Assembly (NCBI GenBank): GCA_963759175.1 | Contig: CAVWXP010000007.1 | Span: forward strand, 359,310 to 423,309 | From: SZUA-442 sp963759175 | GTDB lineage: Bacteria; Actinomycetota; Acidimicrobiia; Spongiisociales; UBA5794 | DNA: 64,000 nt | Reading direction: 5' to 3' | In this document: one piece after another, positions 53,260-61,558 of the stretch | How the letters are laid out: every line of letters begins with the position of its first letter | How positions within the stretch are numbered: position 1 is the first letter of the stretch | Translations under genes and position numbers: made by a program | Notes under the pieces: generated by a model | Told to the model about the DNA's origin: nothing | Databases searched by the model: none | Seen by the model: the letters and a program-made list of their open reading frames with translations, nothing else

Positions 53260-54177
53260 TCAACCGTCGATGCGGATCACGACGTTGCCGCTCTTGTGGC
53301 CCGTCTCGACATGTCGATGGGCAGCCGCGACATCGGCGAGCGAGTACGTGCGGTCGATGACGGCGGTGATGGCGCCCGTAGCGAGGAGGTCGCGCACGGC
53401 CAGAAGGCTGTCGCGGGTCTCCGAGCGGCGGGTTCTCGTGGTGACGAACCGTCCGTCTTCGCCGAGCAGGTCGCGAACCTGCTTCTCGGAGGTCTTCCCG
53501 ACGGCGTCGAAGACGACGTCGAAGGTTCGACCGGACTCGGTGACATCCACCCTCGTGTAGTCGATCACGTCGTCGGCACCGAGGGAGGCGACCAGCTCGA
53601 CGTTCGACGGGCCGGCCACGCCGGTGACGTGTGAGCCGAGGTGCTTGGCGATCTGCACGGCGAAGGTGCCGACACTCCCGGAGGCGCCGTTGACGAGCAC
53701 CCGACGCCCCGGACCTGCACCACCGGCACGCAGGAAGTCGAGAGCGGCCATGGCACCGACGGGCACCGGCGCCGCCTCCTCGAAGCCGATGCCGTCGGGC
53801 ATCGTCGTCACCATCCCGGTCGTCGGCACGGCGATGTACTCGGCATACGAGCCCTGGGCCAGGCCGCTCGTCGTGCCGAACACGCGGTCCCCCACGGCAT
53901 GGTCCTCGGTTCCCGAACCGAGCGACTCGATGACACCGGCATACTCGTAGCCGGGGATGGTCCTCGGTGTCTCGCCGAACAGCCGTGCCAGGAGCTTCGG
54001 CATCTTGCGCATCACGACATCGCCCCTGGTCACACTCGCCGCATGGATGCGTACGAGCATTTCACCCGGCCCCGGATTCGGAGCGGGCACCCGGGAGACC
54101 GCCAGCCGATCGGCCGAGCCGGCGCGCTTCAACGTGATCGCTCGCATCGTCGTTTGGTGGTGTGTCCGATCGGTCAT
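53260..54177 (-). CDS. NAD(P)-dependent alcohol dehydrogenase (zinc-free MDR, quinone oxidoreductase-like)
   Basis: About 305 residues of the medium-chain dehydrogenase superfamily. The N-terminal GroES-like domain has PGPGEMLVRIHAASVTRGDVVMRK and PGYEYAGVIESLGSG. The Rossmann fold carries LVNGASGSVGTFAVQIAKHLG. The catalytic Cys/zinc pattern of classical alcohol dehydrogenases is absent, pointing to quinone-oxidoreductase-like reductases. ATG 54177 has GAGGGG upstream and overlaps the hydrolase stop, so it is in the same operon. The substrate is not inferable. Confidence 0.87.
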   Translation of the reverse strand: MTDRTHHQTTMRAITLKRAGSADRLAVSRVPAPNPGPGEMLVRIHAASVTRGDVVMRKMPKLLARLFGETPRTIPGYEYAGVIESLGSGTEDHAVGDRVFGTTSGLAQGSYAEYIAVPTTGMVTTMPDGIGFEEAAPVPVGAMAALDFLRAGGAGPGRRVLVNGASGSVGTFAVQIAKHLGSHVTGVAGPSNVELVASLGADDVIDYTRVDVTESGRTFDVVFDAVGKTSEKQVRDLLGEDGRFVTTRTRRSETRDSLLAVRDLLATGAITAVIDRTYSLADVAAAHRHVETGHKSGNVVIRIDG

Positions 54178-54178
54178 C

Positions 54179-55450
54179 TCAATACCCCTCTGCTCGATAG
54201 GTGATGCCAGCGAAGTCCTGGCGTGATGCTGAAAGTGCCGCCCGCGCATCGCGATCCGCGTGGATCTCGGCTCTCAGGAACGTGGCGACGTAGTGCTCGA
54301 CGAGGTCATGGGCCTCGTGTCGGTCCCATCCCGGGTCGGAACAGAACCCGAGCGACACCAGCGATTCGATGCGTCGCATGTGGTCGCATCCCCCGGCGAA
54401 GACCATGTGGCCCGCACCTTCGAGGGCGATCTCGACCTTGCGTGCACTCGAGATGTTCTCGTAGGCGAATTTGGTGCCCCACGCGAACGGGGAGTCGACG
54501 TCGGCGGTCCCGCCGATGGCCATCACCGGCACGGTCACCTCGGCGAGACCCTCGATACCGAACATCGCGGCGTCGCCCGCAATGGACACTGCTGCATCGA
54601 TACGCCCCGCCGCAACGGCCGGCCAAAGCCCTGACGGCGCTGCGTCGAGCCCGGCCAGGGTGGCCATGTCGTCGGACCGCCCATCGAGCGCATCGCATTG
54701 GAAGGTCAACGGGTCGCCGTCGGCATACGCGGTGGCACAGGTCGCCCGGAACGCCTCGGTGTCGAGACGAGCGCCCGCAGCGGCGAGGGCGGTGTAGCCG
54801 CCATAGGAGTGGCCGACGACCGCGACGGTCCCGGTGTCGATCAGGCCGGCGTACTCGCCGCCTTCGCTGGACTCGCCGTCGAGGTGGTCGAGCACCTCGA
54901 GGATGTCAACGGGACGGTTGATCGTCGCTCGCCACAACCCGGACGGGTCGAGCGACTCGCGGTGGTTCGGTGCAACGACGACGAAGCCATACGAGGCGAG
55001 ATGCTCGGCGAGCCAGGCGTAGCTCGATCCAGTGATGGCGAATCCATGGGAGACGATCACCAGCGGATACGGGCCTCCCGACACGTCGTGGGCCGCCCCC
55101 GGGGTGGCATGGCCTGAGTAGGTGGCGAGCGCCACGGAGCTGTCGGGGCTGAGCATGGTGACACCGAAGGCGTACGTGAGCTCGTGGGTTTCCTCCGGCT
55201 CGATCGCCGGGTACCACATGGTCATCGCCACGGGCGCCTCGCCGCTGTCGACGGAGCGCACTCCCACGGCGTGGGGGCCGTGCTCGGCCGCCTCGGTTCC
55301 GTCGCCGGTCGTCGCCGTCACGACGGAACCGGGTCGAGGGGTGGCGGAGGGCAGCTCCAGCAGGTATGCCCCTGCCCTGGTCGCCATCCCTGTGATCACG
55401 AGACCCACGATCACGGTCCCGAACATCATCTTGCGAATCATCGTCCACAC
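54179..55450 (-). CDS. Secreted or membrane-anchored alpha/beta hydrolase (PAF-acetylhydrolase-like)
   Basis: About 423 residues. An N-terminal helix (MFGTVIVGLVITGMATRAGAY) may be a signal or anchor. The alpha/beta hydrolase core shows YPLVIVSHGF (oxyanion region), TVAVVGHSYGGYTAL (GHSYGG nucleophile elbow), and a C-terminal ALEGAGHMVFAGG with the catalytic His. The order and the acidic-residue region resemble PAF-acetylhydrolase-type enzymes, which cleave short esters. Length is plausible. It precedes the MDR oxidoreductase gene with a two-base offset. Confidence 0.83.
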   Translation of the reverse strand: MWTMIRKMMFGTVIVGLVITGMATRAGAYLLELPSATPRPGSVVTATTGDGTEAAEHGPHAVGVRSVDSGEAPVAMTMWYPAIEPEETHELTYAFGVTMLSPDSSVALATYSGHATPGAAHDVSGGPYPLVIVSHGFAITGSSYAWLAEHLASYGFVVVAPNHRESLDPSGLWRATINRPVDILEVLDHLDGESSEGGEYAGLIDTGTVAVVGHSYGGYTALAAAGARLDTEAFRATCATAYADGDPLTFQCDALDGRSDDMATLAGLDAAPSGLWPAVAAGRIDAAVSIAGDAAMFGIEGLAEVTVPVMAIGGTADVDSPFAWGTKFAYENISSARKVEIALEGAGHMVFAGGCDHMRRIESLVSLGFCSDPGWDRHEAHDLVEHYVATFLRAEIHADRDARAALSASRQDFAGITYRAEGY

Positions 55451-55478
55451 CTCCTCGACCCGATATCCGACGCAACTG

Positions 55479-56246
55479 CTAGAGCCGTGCCTGTTCGGGA
55501 GCCTCGACGCTCTGGTGCCACTTCTCCTCGTCGACGCCCTTGGTCACGAGCCAGGTGGCGAACACCAGCTCGCCGGGGATGGCCAGCACGAACACCAGGG
55601 TCGTCAGCATGTCTGCGGCTCCGGGTGCCACGATCGTCCCGAAGCTCTGGGCGATGTATCCGAACCCGGCGAGTGCCAGGAGAACGCCGGGGACCTTCGG
55701 GAGGAACCCCGACCGGTACACCAACCATCCGGTGAGGACGAGCGACAGGGCGAAGAAGAAGCCCCATATCAGGACGATGTACTCGTTGGCATCCTGGAAG
55801 AACATGATCAGTGCGTCCCGTTGCTCGGGCGAGAATGCGGTCAGATAGCCCGCATCGCTCACAGCGACGAGCGTGAAGACGCCCATGACCACGGTCCCCG
55901 CCGCCATGACGACACCCTCCGCCACTCGTGCCAAGGAGGCGCCGAGCGACACCGAGCGGCTCACGGGCCGCAGGAGTACATAGAGGATCGCTGCCAACAC
56001 GATCTCGATCAGGAAGACGGTCGCCTCCCCGCCGAGCGCCCAACGGAACAGGGACTCGTTGGCTGCGATGTTCGCAGCGGTGGTCGCCGCATCGCCCGGT
56101 ACGACGAACGACGACCGGACGATGGTGGATGCCGGATACAGCACGAAGATCGCGATGTACAGGAGGCCGGCAGTGAGTGCCAGCTTCTTCAATGGTGTCC
56201 TTCGGCTCCTGGTGGCTGTTTGGTGGTCACGGGTTCTCGTCAACAC
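55479..56246 (-). CDS. DUF4386 family membrane protein (second copy)
   Basis: About 255 residues, same family as the protein at 15.6-16.4 kb: LKKLALTAGLLYIAIFVLYPA, EATVFLIEIVLAAILYVLLRPVSRSVS and VLIWGFFFALSLVLTGWLVYRSGFLP. GTG 56246 (with GAGGAGG before it) is chosen over a longer ATG form that runs across the promoter region. It is divergent from MarR with an excellent minus-strand promoter (see 56287-56352). The hydrolase gene follows on the same strand. Confidence 0.83.
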   Translation of the reverse strand: MLTRTRDHQTATRSRRTPLKKLALTAGLLYIAIFVLYPASTIVRSSFVVPGDAATTAANIAANESLFRWALGGEATVFLIEIVLAAILYVLLRPVSRSVSLGASLARVAEGVVMAAGTVVMGVFTLVAVSDAGYLTAFSPEQRDALIMFFQDANEYIVLIWGFFFALSLVLTGWLVYRSGFLPKVPGVLLALAGFGYIAQSFGTIVAPGAADMLTTLVFVLAIPGELVFATWLVTKGVDEEKWHQSVEAPEQARL

Positions 56247-56286
56247 GGCGTCCTCCTCTGTCTCGTCGCCAATACCATCTTCCGAC

Positions 56287-56352
56287 AAAGTGTCTTGCCA
56301 GCAAGATTCTTTCGCAGTATCGTGCAGAGAAAGCTTCCTGTCAAGACACTTT
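56287..56352. promoter_or_regulatory. MarR/DUF4386 divergent promoter with paired operators
   Basis: AAAGTGTCTTG (56287-56297) recurs inverted as CAAGACACTTT (56342-56352); with flanks the match is AAAGTGTCTTG(C/A)CAG. On the minus strand TTGACA (56344-56339) and GATACT (56321-56316) with 17-base spacing form a near-ideal promoter for DUF4386. On the plus strand TTGCCA (56295-56300), 17 bases, then TATCGT (56318-56323) would serve MarR. Each copy covers one -35 box, so a bound MarR dimer could block both directions. Confidence 0.7.
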
Positions 56353-56368
56353 CTGATAAGATGATTAC

Positions 56369-56896
56369 ATGGCAACAGACCCACCGGCACGCGACATCGT
56401 CGACGGCATCGTCCAGGACGTTCACGACCTCTATCCGGGGATCGACGTGAAGGGGCTACCCGTCACCGGGCGGGTCATGCGCCTCGCCCGCTATCTCGAA
56501 TCCCTCCGCGAGCAGTGGCTGGGGGCGTTCGGGCTCACGGTCCCCGACTTCGACGTCCTCGCCACGATGCGGCGCAGGGCCGGGGAGTCCGCGATCAACG
56601 TCAGGGACCTCCAGCACTCGATGATGCTGTCCTCGGGCGGCACGACGAAGCGCCTCGACCGTCTCGAACGTGCTGGGTTGATCGAACGCCTACGGGACCC
56701 GAGTGACCGTCGCGGGGTATTGATCAGGCTCACACCCACCGGGATAGAGCTCATCGACCGGGCGATCCCCGCCATCACCGAGCATGAGAACGAGCTGGTC
56801 TCCGGGGGGATCCCCTCGTCGCGTGACCGGGACCGCGTGGCTGACGGGCTCCGCCGCATGCTGCTCGCCCACGAGGACACCGAGGACGGCGGCTGA
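56369..56896 (+). CDS. MarR family transcriptional regulator
   Basis: About 175 residues with a winged helix: WLGAFGLTVPDFDVLATMRRRAGESAINVRDLQHSMMLSSGGTTKRLDRLERAGLIERLRDPSDRRGVLIRLTPTGIELID, which contains the MarR recognition helix and the DxRxxxxxLT wing. The unusual N-terminal 45 residues precede the dimerisation helix. Divergent from DUF4386, with two operator-like repeats in the shared region. The stop overlaps the ATG of the next gene (TGATG), so it is the first gene of an operon with a VOC protein. The ligand is unknown. Confidence 0.92.
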   Translation: MATDPPARDIVDGIVQDVHDLYPGIDVKGLPVTGRVMRLARYLESLREQWLGAFGLTVPDFDVLATMRRRAGESAINVRDLQHSMMLSSGGTTKRLDRLERAGLIERLRDPSDRRGVLIRLTPTGIELIDRAIPAITEHENELVSGGIPSSRDRDRVADGLRRMLLAHEDTEDGG

Positions 56897-57349
56897 TGGA
56901 CGACCCGACCGATCCATTGGAGGTCCTGCAGCTCCGACTCGTCGTCGAGGCAGAGGACTTCGACGCTGCGGTGGCGTTCTACCGGGACACCCTCGGATTG
57001 CCCGTCGAGTTCGCCATCGACGCCGGCGACGGGGCGTCGGTGGTGGCGCTCCAGGCCGGGCGAGCCACGCTCGAGCTCGTGAGCCCCGCCCAGCGGCGGT
57101 ACATCGACGAGGTCGAGGTCGGCCGCGAGGTCAGTCGGGAGATCCGCGTCGCCTTCGAGGTCACCGATGTCGAGGGAGCCACCGATCGCCTGGTTCAGCG
57201 GGGCGGCACGGCTCATCGCTCCACCGACCGAGACACCGTGGCGATCACGCAACTCGCGGCTCGAGGCGCCTGCCGGACTACAGGTCACCCTGTTCGAGGA
57301 ACTCGACCCGCCGGCTATCGCCCGCATCGATCCGACCGCTGGGCGTTGA
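56896..57349 (+). CDS. VOC (glyoxalase/bleomycin-resistance-like) protein, frame break near the end
   Basis: Glyoxalase fold: VLQLRLVVEAEDFDAAVAFYRDTLGLPVEF, then GASVVALQAGRATLELVSP and VAFEVTDVEGATDRLVQRGG. About residue 105 the sensible C terminus (TLIAPPTETPW, NSRLEAPAGLQVTLFEELD) moves to another frame. Removing one G at 57210-57211 restores it, ending at 57349 with about 150 residues. Unrepaired, the frame ends at 57420 with an unnatural tail. Metal ligands are partly visible (Glu in LELVSP, Glu in LFEELD). It is co-transcribed with MarR. Confidence 0.78.
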
Positions 57350-57558
57350 ACGCCGCCCGGGCGGGCGAGCGACATCACCAAGCCTGGCCGGACCAAACGC
57401 GCCGACCCGACTGCCATTAAGAAGACTGCGACCTCCGAACACCGAACTATGCAGATACGACAGACTGGCGTCCGTCGTACGTTGTTCGTCACCCTCGAGG
57501 AGAGCCACTCCTGGACTCGGGACCTTGGGCCAATATGGCGTCCCGACAGCGCACCGAG

Positions 57559-57915
57559 TCAGGCCAGCTCTGCGAGCACCGCCTCAAGATGTCCGATCGC
57601 GGAGAGCGTGACGGGGAAACCACCGTATACCGATGCTTGCAGGACGACCTCCAGTACCTCAGCACTGGTCGCGCCATTCCTCAGTGCGCCTTTCATGTGA
57701 TCCCTGAGCGGGCCAGGACGGTCAAGGACGGTAAGAGCGGCGACCGCACACAGTTCGCGAGTCTTGTGATCCAGCACCGAGCGTTCGTACATGCCGTCGA
57801 GCACATACGTTCGAAACAGATCAGCCCACTCCGCGTCGTGGGCTCGTAGCCGCGCCATCGCTGTATCGATGCGAGCCTTGCGTTCCTCGGTCAGATCGGT
57901 GCTCTCATCCTGCAT
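57559..57915 (-). CDS. Carboxymuconolactone decarboxylase (CMD/AhpD-like) family protein
   Basis: About 118 residues, all-helical. The CMD core is visible: LDHKTRELCAVAALTVLDRPGPLRDHMKGALRNGATSAEVLEVVLQASVYGGFPVTLSAI, which contains the Glu/Cys and His-x3-Ala-x2-GAT-rich motif. Members decarboxylate carboxymuconolactone or act as peroxidases; AhpD members need a CxxC, which is not seen here. ATG 57915 overlaps the end of the upstream M24 gene by 11 bases. It is the last gene of the SDR-M24-CMD operon. Confidence 0.85.
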   Translation of the reverse strand: MQDESTDLTEERKARIDTAMARLRAHDAEWADLFRTYVLDGMYERSVLDHKTRELCAVAALTVLDRPGPLRDHMKGALRNGATSAEVLEVVLQASVYGGFPVTLSAIGHLEAVLAELA

Positions 57916-59107
57916 GGTGGCCTCCGAGCACCCAAGCATCTCGGGGTGCGTGGGTGAGCAGTTCATTCCCGGTTTGGGTGACGAGGAAGGTGTCTTCAGC
58001 CTGGAGACCTCCCCATCCGAGTTCGAAGTACGGCGTCTCGAAGCAGAGGACCATCCCGGGCTGCAGGACTTCATCGCCGCCAGGCCGGAAGCGCGGTCGC
58101 TCGTTGAGTTGCAGACCGATACCGTGCCCCCAGGCGTTGGATCCGGGGAACTCAGGAATCCCTGAGGAGCGTATTGCATCGAGTACGGCCGCACACACCT
58201 CGTCGGCCGTGGCGCTTGGCCTGATCGTCGCGCTAGCCGCAGCGGCTCCCTCGGCGATGGCGTTCGCAAACCTCTCGGTTCGAGCGTCAGGATCGCCTAC
58301 GACTGCGGAGCCACCCGTATCTGCCCAATACCCGGCAAGCACACCGCCACCCTCGAATCGGATGACATCGCCGGTCGCCATCACGTAGTCAGTATCCATT
58401 GGATAGAACTGGGATGCGTGATCGCCGGCTCCTCCTCCCCAGAACATCGGGATTCCCCCCGCTTCCGCCCAGGCCAGCCTCCAGGCCCTGGTCGCATCCC
58501 CCCAACGACCACCGTCCCGGACCGTGGCTGCCGCGGCATCGAACGCCGACTCATTGACGCGAGCGGCTGACCGAAGGCGCTCGATCTCGTCGGCGGTCTT
58601 GATCAACCGGATATCACTGAGGAGTGCGGCAGCATCGCGATACTGACCACCCCGCCAGCGATCAGGCATCGAGGCAGCAAACGAGGGATCGTCGAAGGCA
58701 ACAACCCCGCCGGATCCGGCGATGTCATCGAGCGTCGACACGACCGCGTCCGTCAGGCCGGAATACGACCGAGCGCCGACACCCTCGAACAGGTCGAGCA
58801 CGTCCGCTTCGGGCGAAGAGGTGACTCCATCCGGCGATATCGCATATCCGATCGATCCGAAGCACCGCACGTCTGGCATCCACGTCGGTGCCTTGACGAG
58901 ATGGGCGAGGTAGGGCATTGCCACGACGAGTGTTGCCGGCGCACTGACATCCATCGGGAGGATTGCAGCAGCTCGCGTCCCCGTGTAGAAGGGGAGGCCA
59001 TTGTCGAAATCGCTGAGATACAGGACGCCCTCGTAGGTGGTTGCGACAATGGCGCTCACGCCTGCCGCTTTCATCACTTCGCGGGCCCTTTCTTGGTTGC
59101 AGAGCAC
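57905..59107 (-). CDS. M24 family peptidase (Xaa-Pro dipeptidase/creatinase-like)
   Basis: About 400 residues with the pita-bread fold. The N-terminal creatinase domain includes TYEGVLYLSDFDNGLPFYTGTRAAA. The catalytic domain has GDVIRFEGGGVLAGYWADTGGSAVVGD, SNAWGHGIGLQLNERPRF, and PGMVLCFETPYFELGWGGLQAEDTFLV. One Asp of the metal site (Asp-Thr-Gly) and the His are visible, while the usual first Asp appears as Glu in RFEGG, which would weaken dimetal binding and points to a creatinase-type hydrolase rather than a peptidase. Between SDR and CMD in one operon. Confidence 0.86.
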   Translation of the reverse strand: MLCNQERAREVMKAAGVSAIVATTYEGVLYLSDFDNGLPFYTGTRAAAILPMDVSAPATLVVAMPYLAHLVKAPTWMPDVRCFGSIGYAISPDGVTSSPEADVLDLFEGVGARSYSGLTDAVVSTLDDIAGSGGVVAFDDPSFAASMPDRWRGGQYRDAAALLSDIRLIKTADEIERLRSAARVNESAFDAAAATVRDGGRWGDATRAWRLAWAEAGGIPMFWGGGAGDHASQFYPMDTDYVMATGDVIRFEGGGVLAGYWADTGGSAVVGDPDARTERFANAIAEGAAAASATIRPSATADEVCAAVLDAIRSSGIPEFPGSNAWGHGIGLQLNERPRFRPGGDEVLQPGMVLCFETPYFELGWGGLQAEDTFLVTQTGNELLTHAPRDAWVLGGHHAG

Positions 59108-59129
59108 GTGTGTCCTTTCGTTGTGGTCG

Positions 59130-59912
59130 CTACGTAGCCGTGAATCCGCCGTCGAGGAGAAGCGTGTGCCCCGTTATCGATCTGGCGTCCGGTGACGCGA
59201 GATACAAGACCGCCGCTCCGACCTCCTCCGGTTCGACAACTCGCCCGAGCGGAATCGTGGCCAGCTTCTGTCGAAGAGCCCGCTCGTCACCCACGATGTC
59301 CGACGTCATCGCGGACCGAACGATTGTTGGAGCGACGGCGTTGACTCGTATGGCGTCGACAGCCCACTCAGCCGCAAGGGCTCGGGTCAGCTGGATCAGA
59401 CCCGCCTTGGAGACGCCATATGCCGCGGTTGCGGGGATACCAACGATCCCGGCAGTCGATGCGACGTTGACAACGGTCGCGTTCCGGCCGGCTCGGAGTG
59501 TGGCGTACGCGGCGCGACACATGCGAAAGGCACCATTGACGTTGACGTCCTGAATGTGCAACCACTCCTCTTCGGTCGTGTCGACCAAGGCCTTTCGCAC
59601 ATTGATGCCTGCGTTGTTCACGACGATGTCGACGCGCCCGTATGTCGATTTCACGTGCCCAATCAGCTCTTCGCACGACTGGGCATCGGTTACATCGACG
59701 CGGTGCGAGGACACGGCAGAGAAGCCTGCATCGACTTCATCACCGGTTGTGTGAATCGGAGCGTCGACGGTGTCGATGTCCGCCAGCGCAACCGACACGC
59801 CGGACCGAATGAGCGCCACGGCGATGGCCTGACCGATGTCCCCCGCCGCGCCTGTGACGATGGCGACGCTGCCGGCCAGCGGCCCTGTCGGTGTGCGGGC
59901 CATACTCGTCAC
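59130..59912 (-). CDS. Short-chain dehydrogenase/reductase
   Basis: About 260 residues. The classical SDR signature is complete: SVAIVTGAAGDIGQAIA (TGxxxGIG nucleotide loop), NNAG in VVNNAGINVRK, catalytic Ser in VVNVASTAGIVG, and YGVSK in AAYGVSKAGLIQLTRA. Oxidoreductase of unknown substrate. The GTG at 59912 is the start. It heads a minus-strand operon with M24 and CMD genes and shares a divergent promoter with the tandem OsmC gene. Confidence 0.92.
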   Translation of the reverse strand: MTSMARTPTGPLAGSVAIVTGAAGDIGQAIAVALIRSGVSVALADIDTVDAPIHTTGDEVDAGFSAVSSHRVDVTDAQSCEELIGHVKSTYGRVDIVVNNAGINVRKALVDTTEEEWLHIQDVNVNGAFRMCRAAYATLRAGRNATVVNVASTAGIVGIPATAAYGVSKAGLIQLTRALAAEWAVDAIRVNAVAPTIVRSAMTSDIVGDERALRQKLATIPLGRVVEPEEVGAAVLYLASPDARSITGHTLLLDGGFTAT

Positions 59913-59933
59913 ATGCTCCCCGGTCTCCTAGAA

Positions 59934-59950
59934 GTTCCGCTCAGCGAAAC
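59934..59950. promoter_or_regulatory. Operator-like dyad of the SDR/OsmC divergent promoter
   Basis: GTTCCGC-TCA-GCGAAAC is a 7-base dyad with one mismatch, centred in the 108-base gap between the SDR and OsmC starts. The core GTTCCG-N5-CGAAA is almost the same as GTTCCG-N5-CGGAA at the other divergent promoter of this cluster (61536-61551). A TACAAT -10-like box is at 59956-59961. Confidence 0.5.
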
Positions 59951-60020
59951 GCTGTTACAATTACCATATGAAGCTACTCAACCAAGATCAAGCGCGCCCA
60001 GGGAATCTGAGCATCGGACG

Positions 60021-60986
60021 ATGGGTGCAGTAGAAGTTAAAGTCACGCATATGGGAGGGATGGAGCACAGGGCCCAGCACGGGCCGTTCTCCTTCAGCTC
60101 GGACGAGCCGCCCAGCCTCGGCGGCCGACAAGCACATCCGCTGCCGCTCGCGTACTTCACGGCGAGCATCGGACTGTGCGCGATGACGCAGGTCGTTCGG
60201 TTCGCCGACCAGATGCGCATTCGCGTGGACGATGTCACGGGAACCGTCATCTCTCGCTGGGATCGATCAGGATCGGTGCTTGCAGGAACTGTGGAGTCGA
60301 GGTGCGTCGGGTTCTCGATGGACCTGGACGTTCGTTCTCCAGCGCCCGGCGATCACGTCGCGGCCCTGGTCCAGAATGCACACGCCGGATGCTTCGCAGA
60401 GCAGGCGCTGCTCGGTTCGACCACCATCAATTCGACAGCGACACTCAATGGAACACCCCTCGAGGCCGTCGTACCGCAGACGGCGAACCGCACATCGACG
60501 ACCGACCCGGTGCGGCACTTCCCCATTCAGGTCGAGCTTCGACATGTCGGAGGCGTGAGCCACGAAGCTCGATGGAACGACTTCAAATTCTTCAGCGACG
60601 AGCCCCCGCACCTCGGCGGCGAGGACAAGCATCCGATTCCGATCGCCTACTTCGCAGGGAGCGTCGGCTTCTGCGTCTTGACACAACTCGTTCGCTTCGC
60701 GCACCAGCTCGAGATCCCGGTCGAAGGCCTGAGGAGCCGCACCATCTCGCACTTCTCGAGACAGGGATCCGTCAAGGCCGGCACCGTGTTGGCAAGCCTC
60801 GACGAATTCGACGTGCATGTCGACGTCACCTCACCCGCCAACGCTGCCGATATCGCGTCCCTACTCGGGCTGGCGCACCGTGGTTGCACGCAGAATGCCT
60901 TGCTCGCCCCGGTGACCATCGATTCAACTCTGCGACACAATGGCGAAGCCCTCGCGTACGAGGAGTTCCCTCGTCGCGTCAGTTGA
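60021..60986 (+). CDS. Tandem OsmC-family protein
   Basis: About 321 residues with two OsmC domains in a row. Domain 1 has SSDEPPSLGGRQAHPLPLAYFTASIGLCAMTQVVRFADQM and NAHAGCFAEQAL; domain 2 has FSDEPPHLGGEDKHPIPIAYFAGSVGFCVLTQLVRFAHQLE and LAHRGCTQNALL. Each has the two Cys of the organic-hydroperoxide reductase family (GLC or GFC, then GCF or GCT), spaced normally. OsmC proteins usually dimerise to build two active sites, so this is a covalent dimer. The ATG at 60021 is used. It is transcribed away from the SDR operon. Confidence 0.85.
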   Translation: MGAVEVKVTHMGGMEHRAQHGPFSFSSDEPPSLGGRQAHPLPLAYFTASIGLCAMTQVVRFADQMRIRVDDVTGTVISRWDRSGSVLAGTVESRCVGFSMDLDVRSPAPGDHVAALVQNAHAGCFAEQALLGSTTINSTATLNGTPLEAVVPQTANRTSTTDPVRHFPIQVELRHVGGVSHEARWNDFKFFSDEPPHLGGEDKHPIPIAYFAGSVGFCVLTQLVRFAHQLEIPVEGLRSRTISHFSRQGSVKAGTVLASLDEFDVHVDVTSPANAADIASLLGLAHRGCTQNALLAPVTIDSTLRHNGEALAYEEFPRRVS

Positions 60987-61003
60987 ACGGCTCGCTTCCG
61001 ACG

Positions 61004-61465
61004 CTATCGGATCGCGACGGTCATCTCGGTCTCGCAGCAAATACCCAGTGCGAGACCAGCCACCGTGATGGCCGACCTAACGTGCCGACCGCGCTCGCCG
61101 TAGAGGTCCATCAGCAGGTCTGAGCACCCGTCTGCCACGCTCGATGCTCGGTCGAACCCGGGCACGCCATAGACGAAGGCGTTCACCTTGAGGATCTGCT
61201 CCACTCGATCGAGGTCCTCGATCTCGTTTCGCAGGGAAGCCAACAGAGCCAATGCGTTGTACCGCGTCGCTGACCGCGCTTCATCCACGGTCATCGATTC
61301 CGGTACGGGCCCCTTGAAGGGGTAGTCGCCATCGAGGAATGGGCCGTGCCCGGCGAGGAATACGAGATCGCCATGGCGGATCGATCGCACGCGCCGAGTC
61401 GTTCGCTTCTCGGGGAGAACCGGCAACTCAAGACCCAGATCCGAGATCTTCGATTCGATGTCCAT
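61004..61465 (-). CDS. RidA (YjgF/YER057c/UK114) family protein
   Basis: About 153 residues, somewhat longer than typical RidA. The conserved core is visible: RHGDLVFLAGHGPFLDG, NALALLASLRNEIEDLDRVEQILKVNAFV, and GVPGFDRASSVADGCSDLLMDLYGERGRHVRSAITVAGLAL, with the substrate-binding Arg and the family's CExG-like region altered (ICCETEM). Some members are deaminases of 2-aminomuconate or of enamine/imine intermediates. Start at ATG 61465 with GAAAGGGG upstream. It is divergent from the ADC-like gene and convergent with OsmC. Confidence 0.86.
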   Translation of the reverse strand: MDIESKISDLGLELPVLPEKRTTRRVRSIRHGDLVFLAGHGPFLDGDYPFKGPVPESMTVDEARSATRYNALALLASLRNEIEDLDRVEQILKVNAFVYGVPGFDRASSVADGCSDLLMDLYGERGRHVRSAITVAGLALGICCETEMTVAIR

Positions 61466-61527
61466 GAACGTCGGCCCCTTTCGAGTGCGCACCCGTGCGC
61501 CCTGCTATCGACAAGCCTAGTATTGGT

Positions 61528-61551
61528 GGAACGACGTTCCGAATATCGGAA
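61528..61551. promoter_or_regulatory. Overlapping dyads in RidA/ADC divergent promoter
   Basis: GGAAC-GAC-GTTCC (61528-61540) and TTCCGA-ATA-TCGGAA (61537-61551) are two perfect overlapping dyads just before the ADC ATG. The second shares its core, GTTCCG-N5-CGGAA, with the dyad at 59934-59950. The form is typical of IclR- or TetR-type operators, but no regulator gene of this type is visible in the cluster. Confidence 0.55.
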
Positions 61552-61558
61552 GGATGCC

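Noticed and set aside
59968..60033. Short plus-strand frame of 21 codons before the OsmC gene
   Set aside because: No ribosome site and no conserved residues; it overlaps the start of the OsmC gene.
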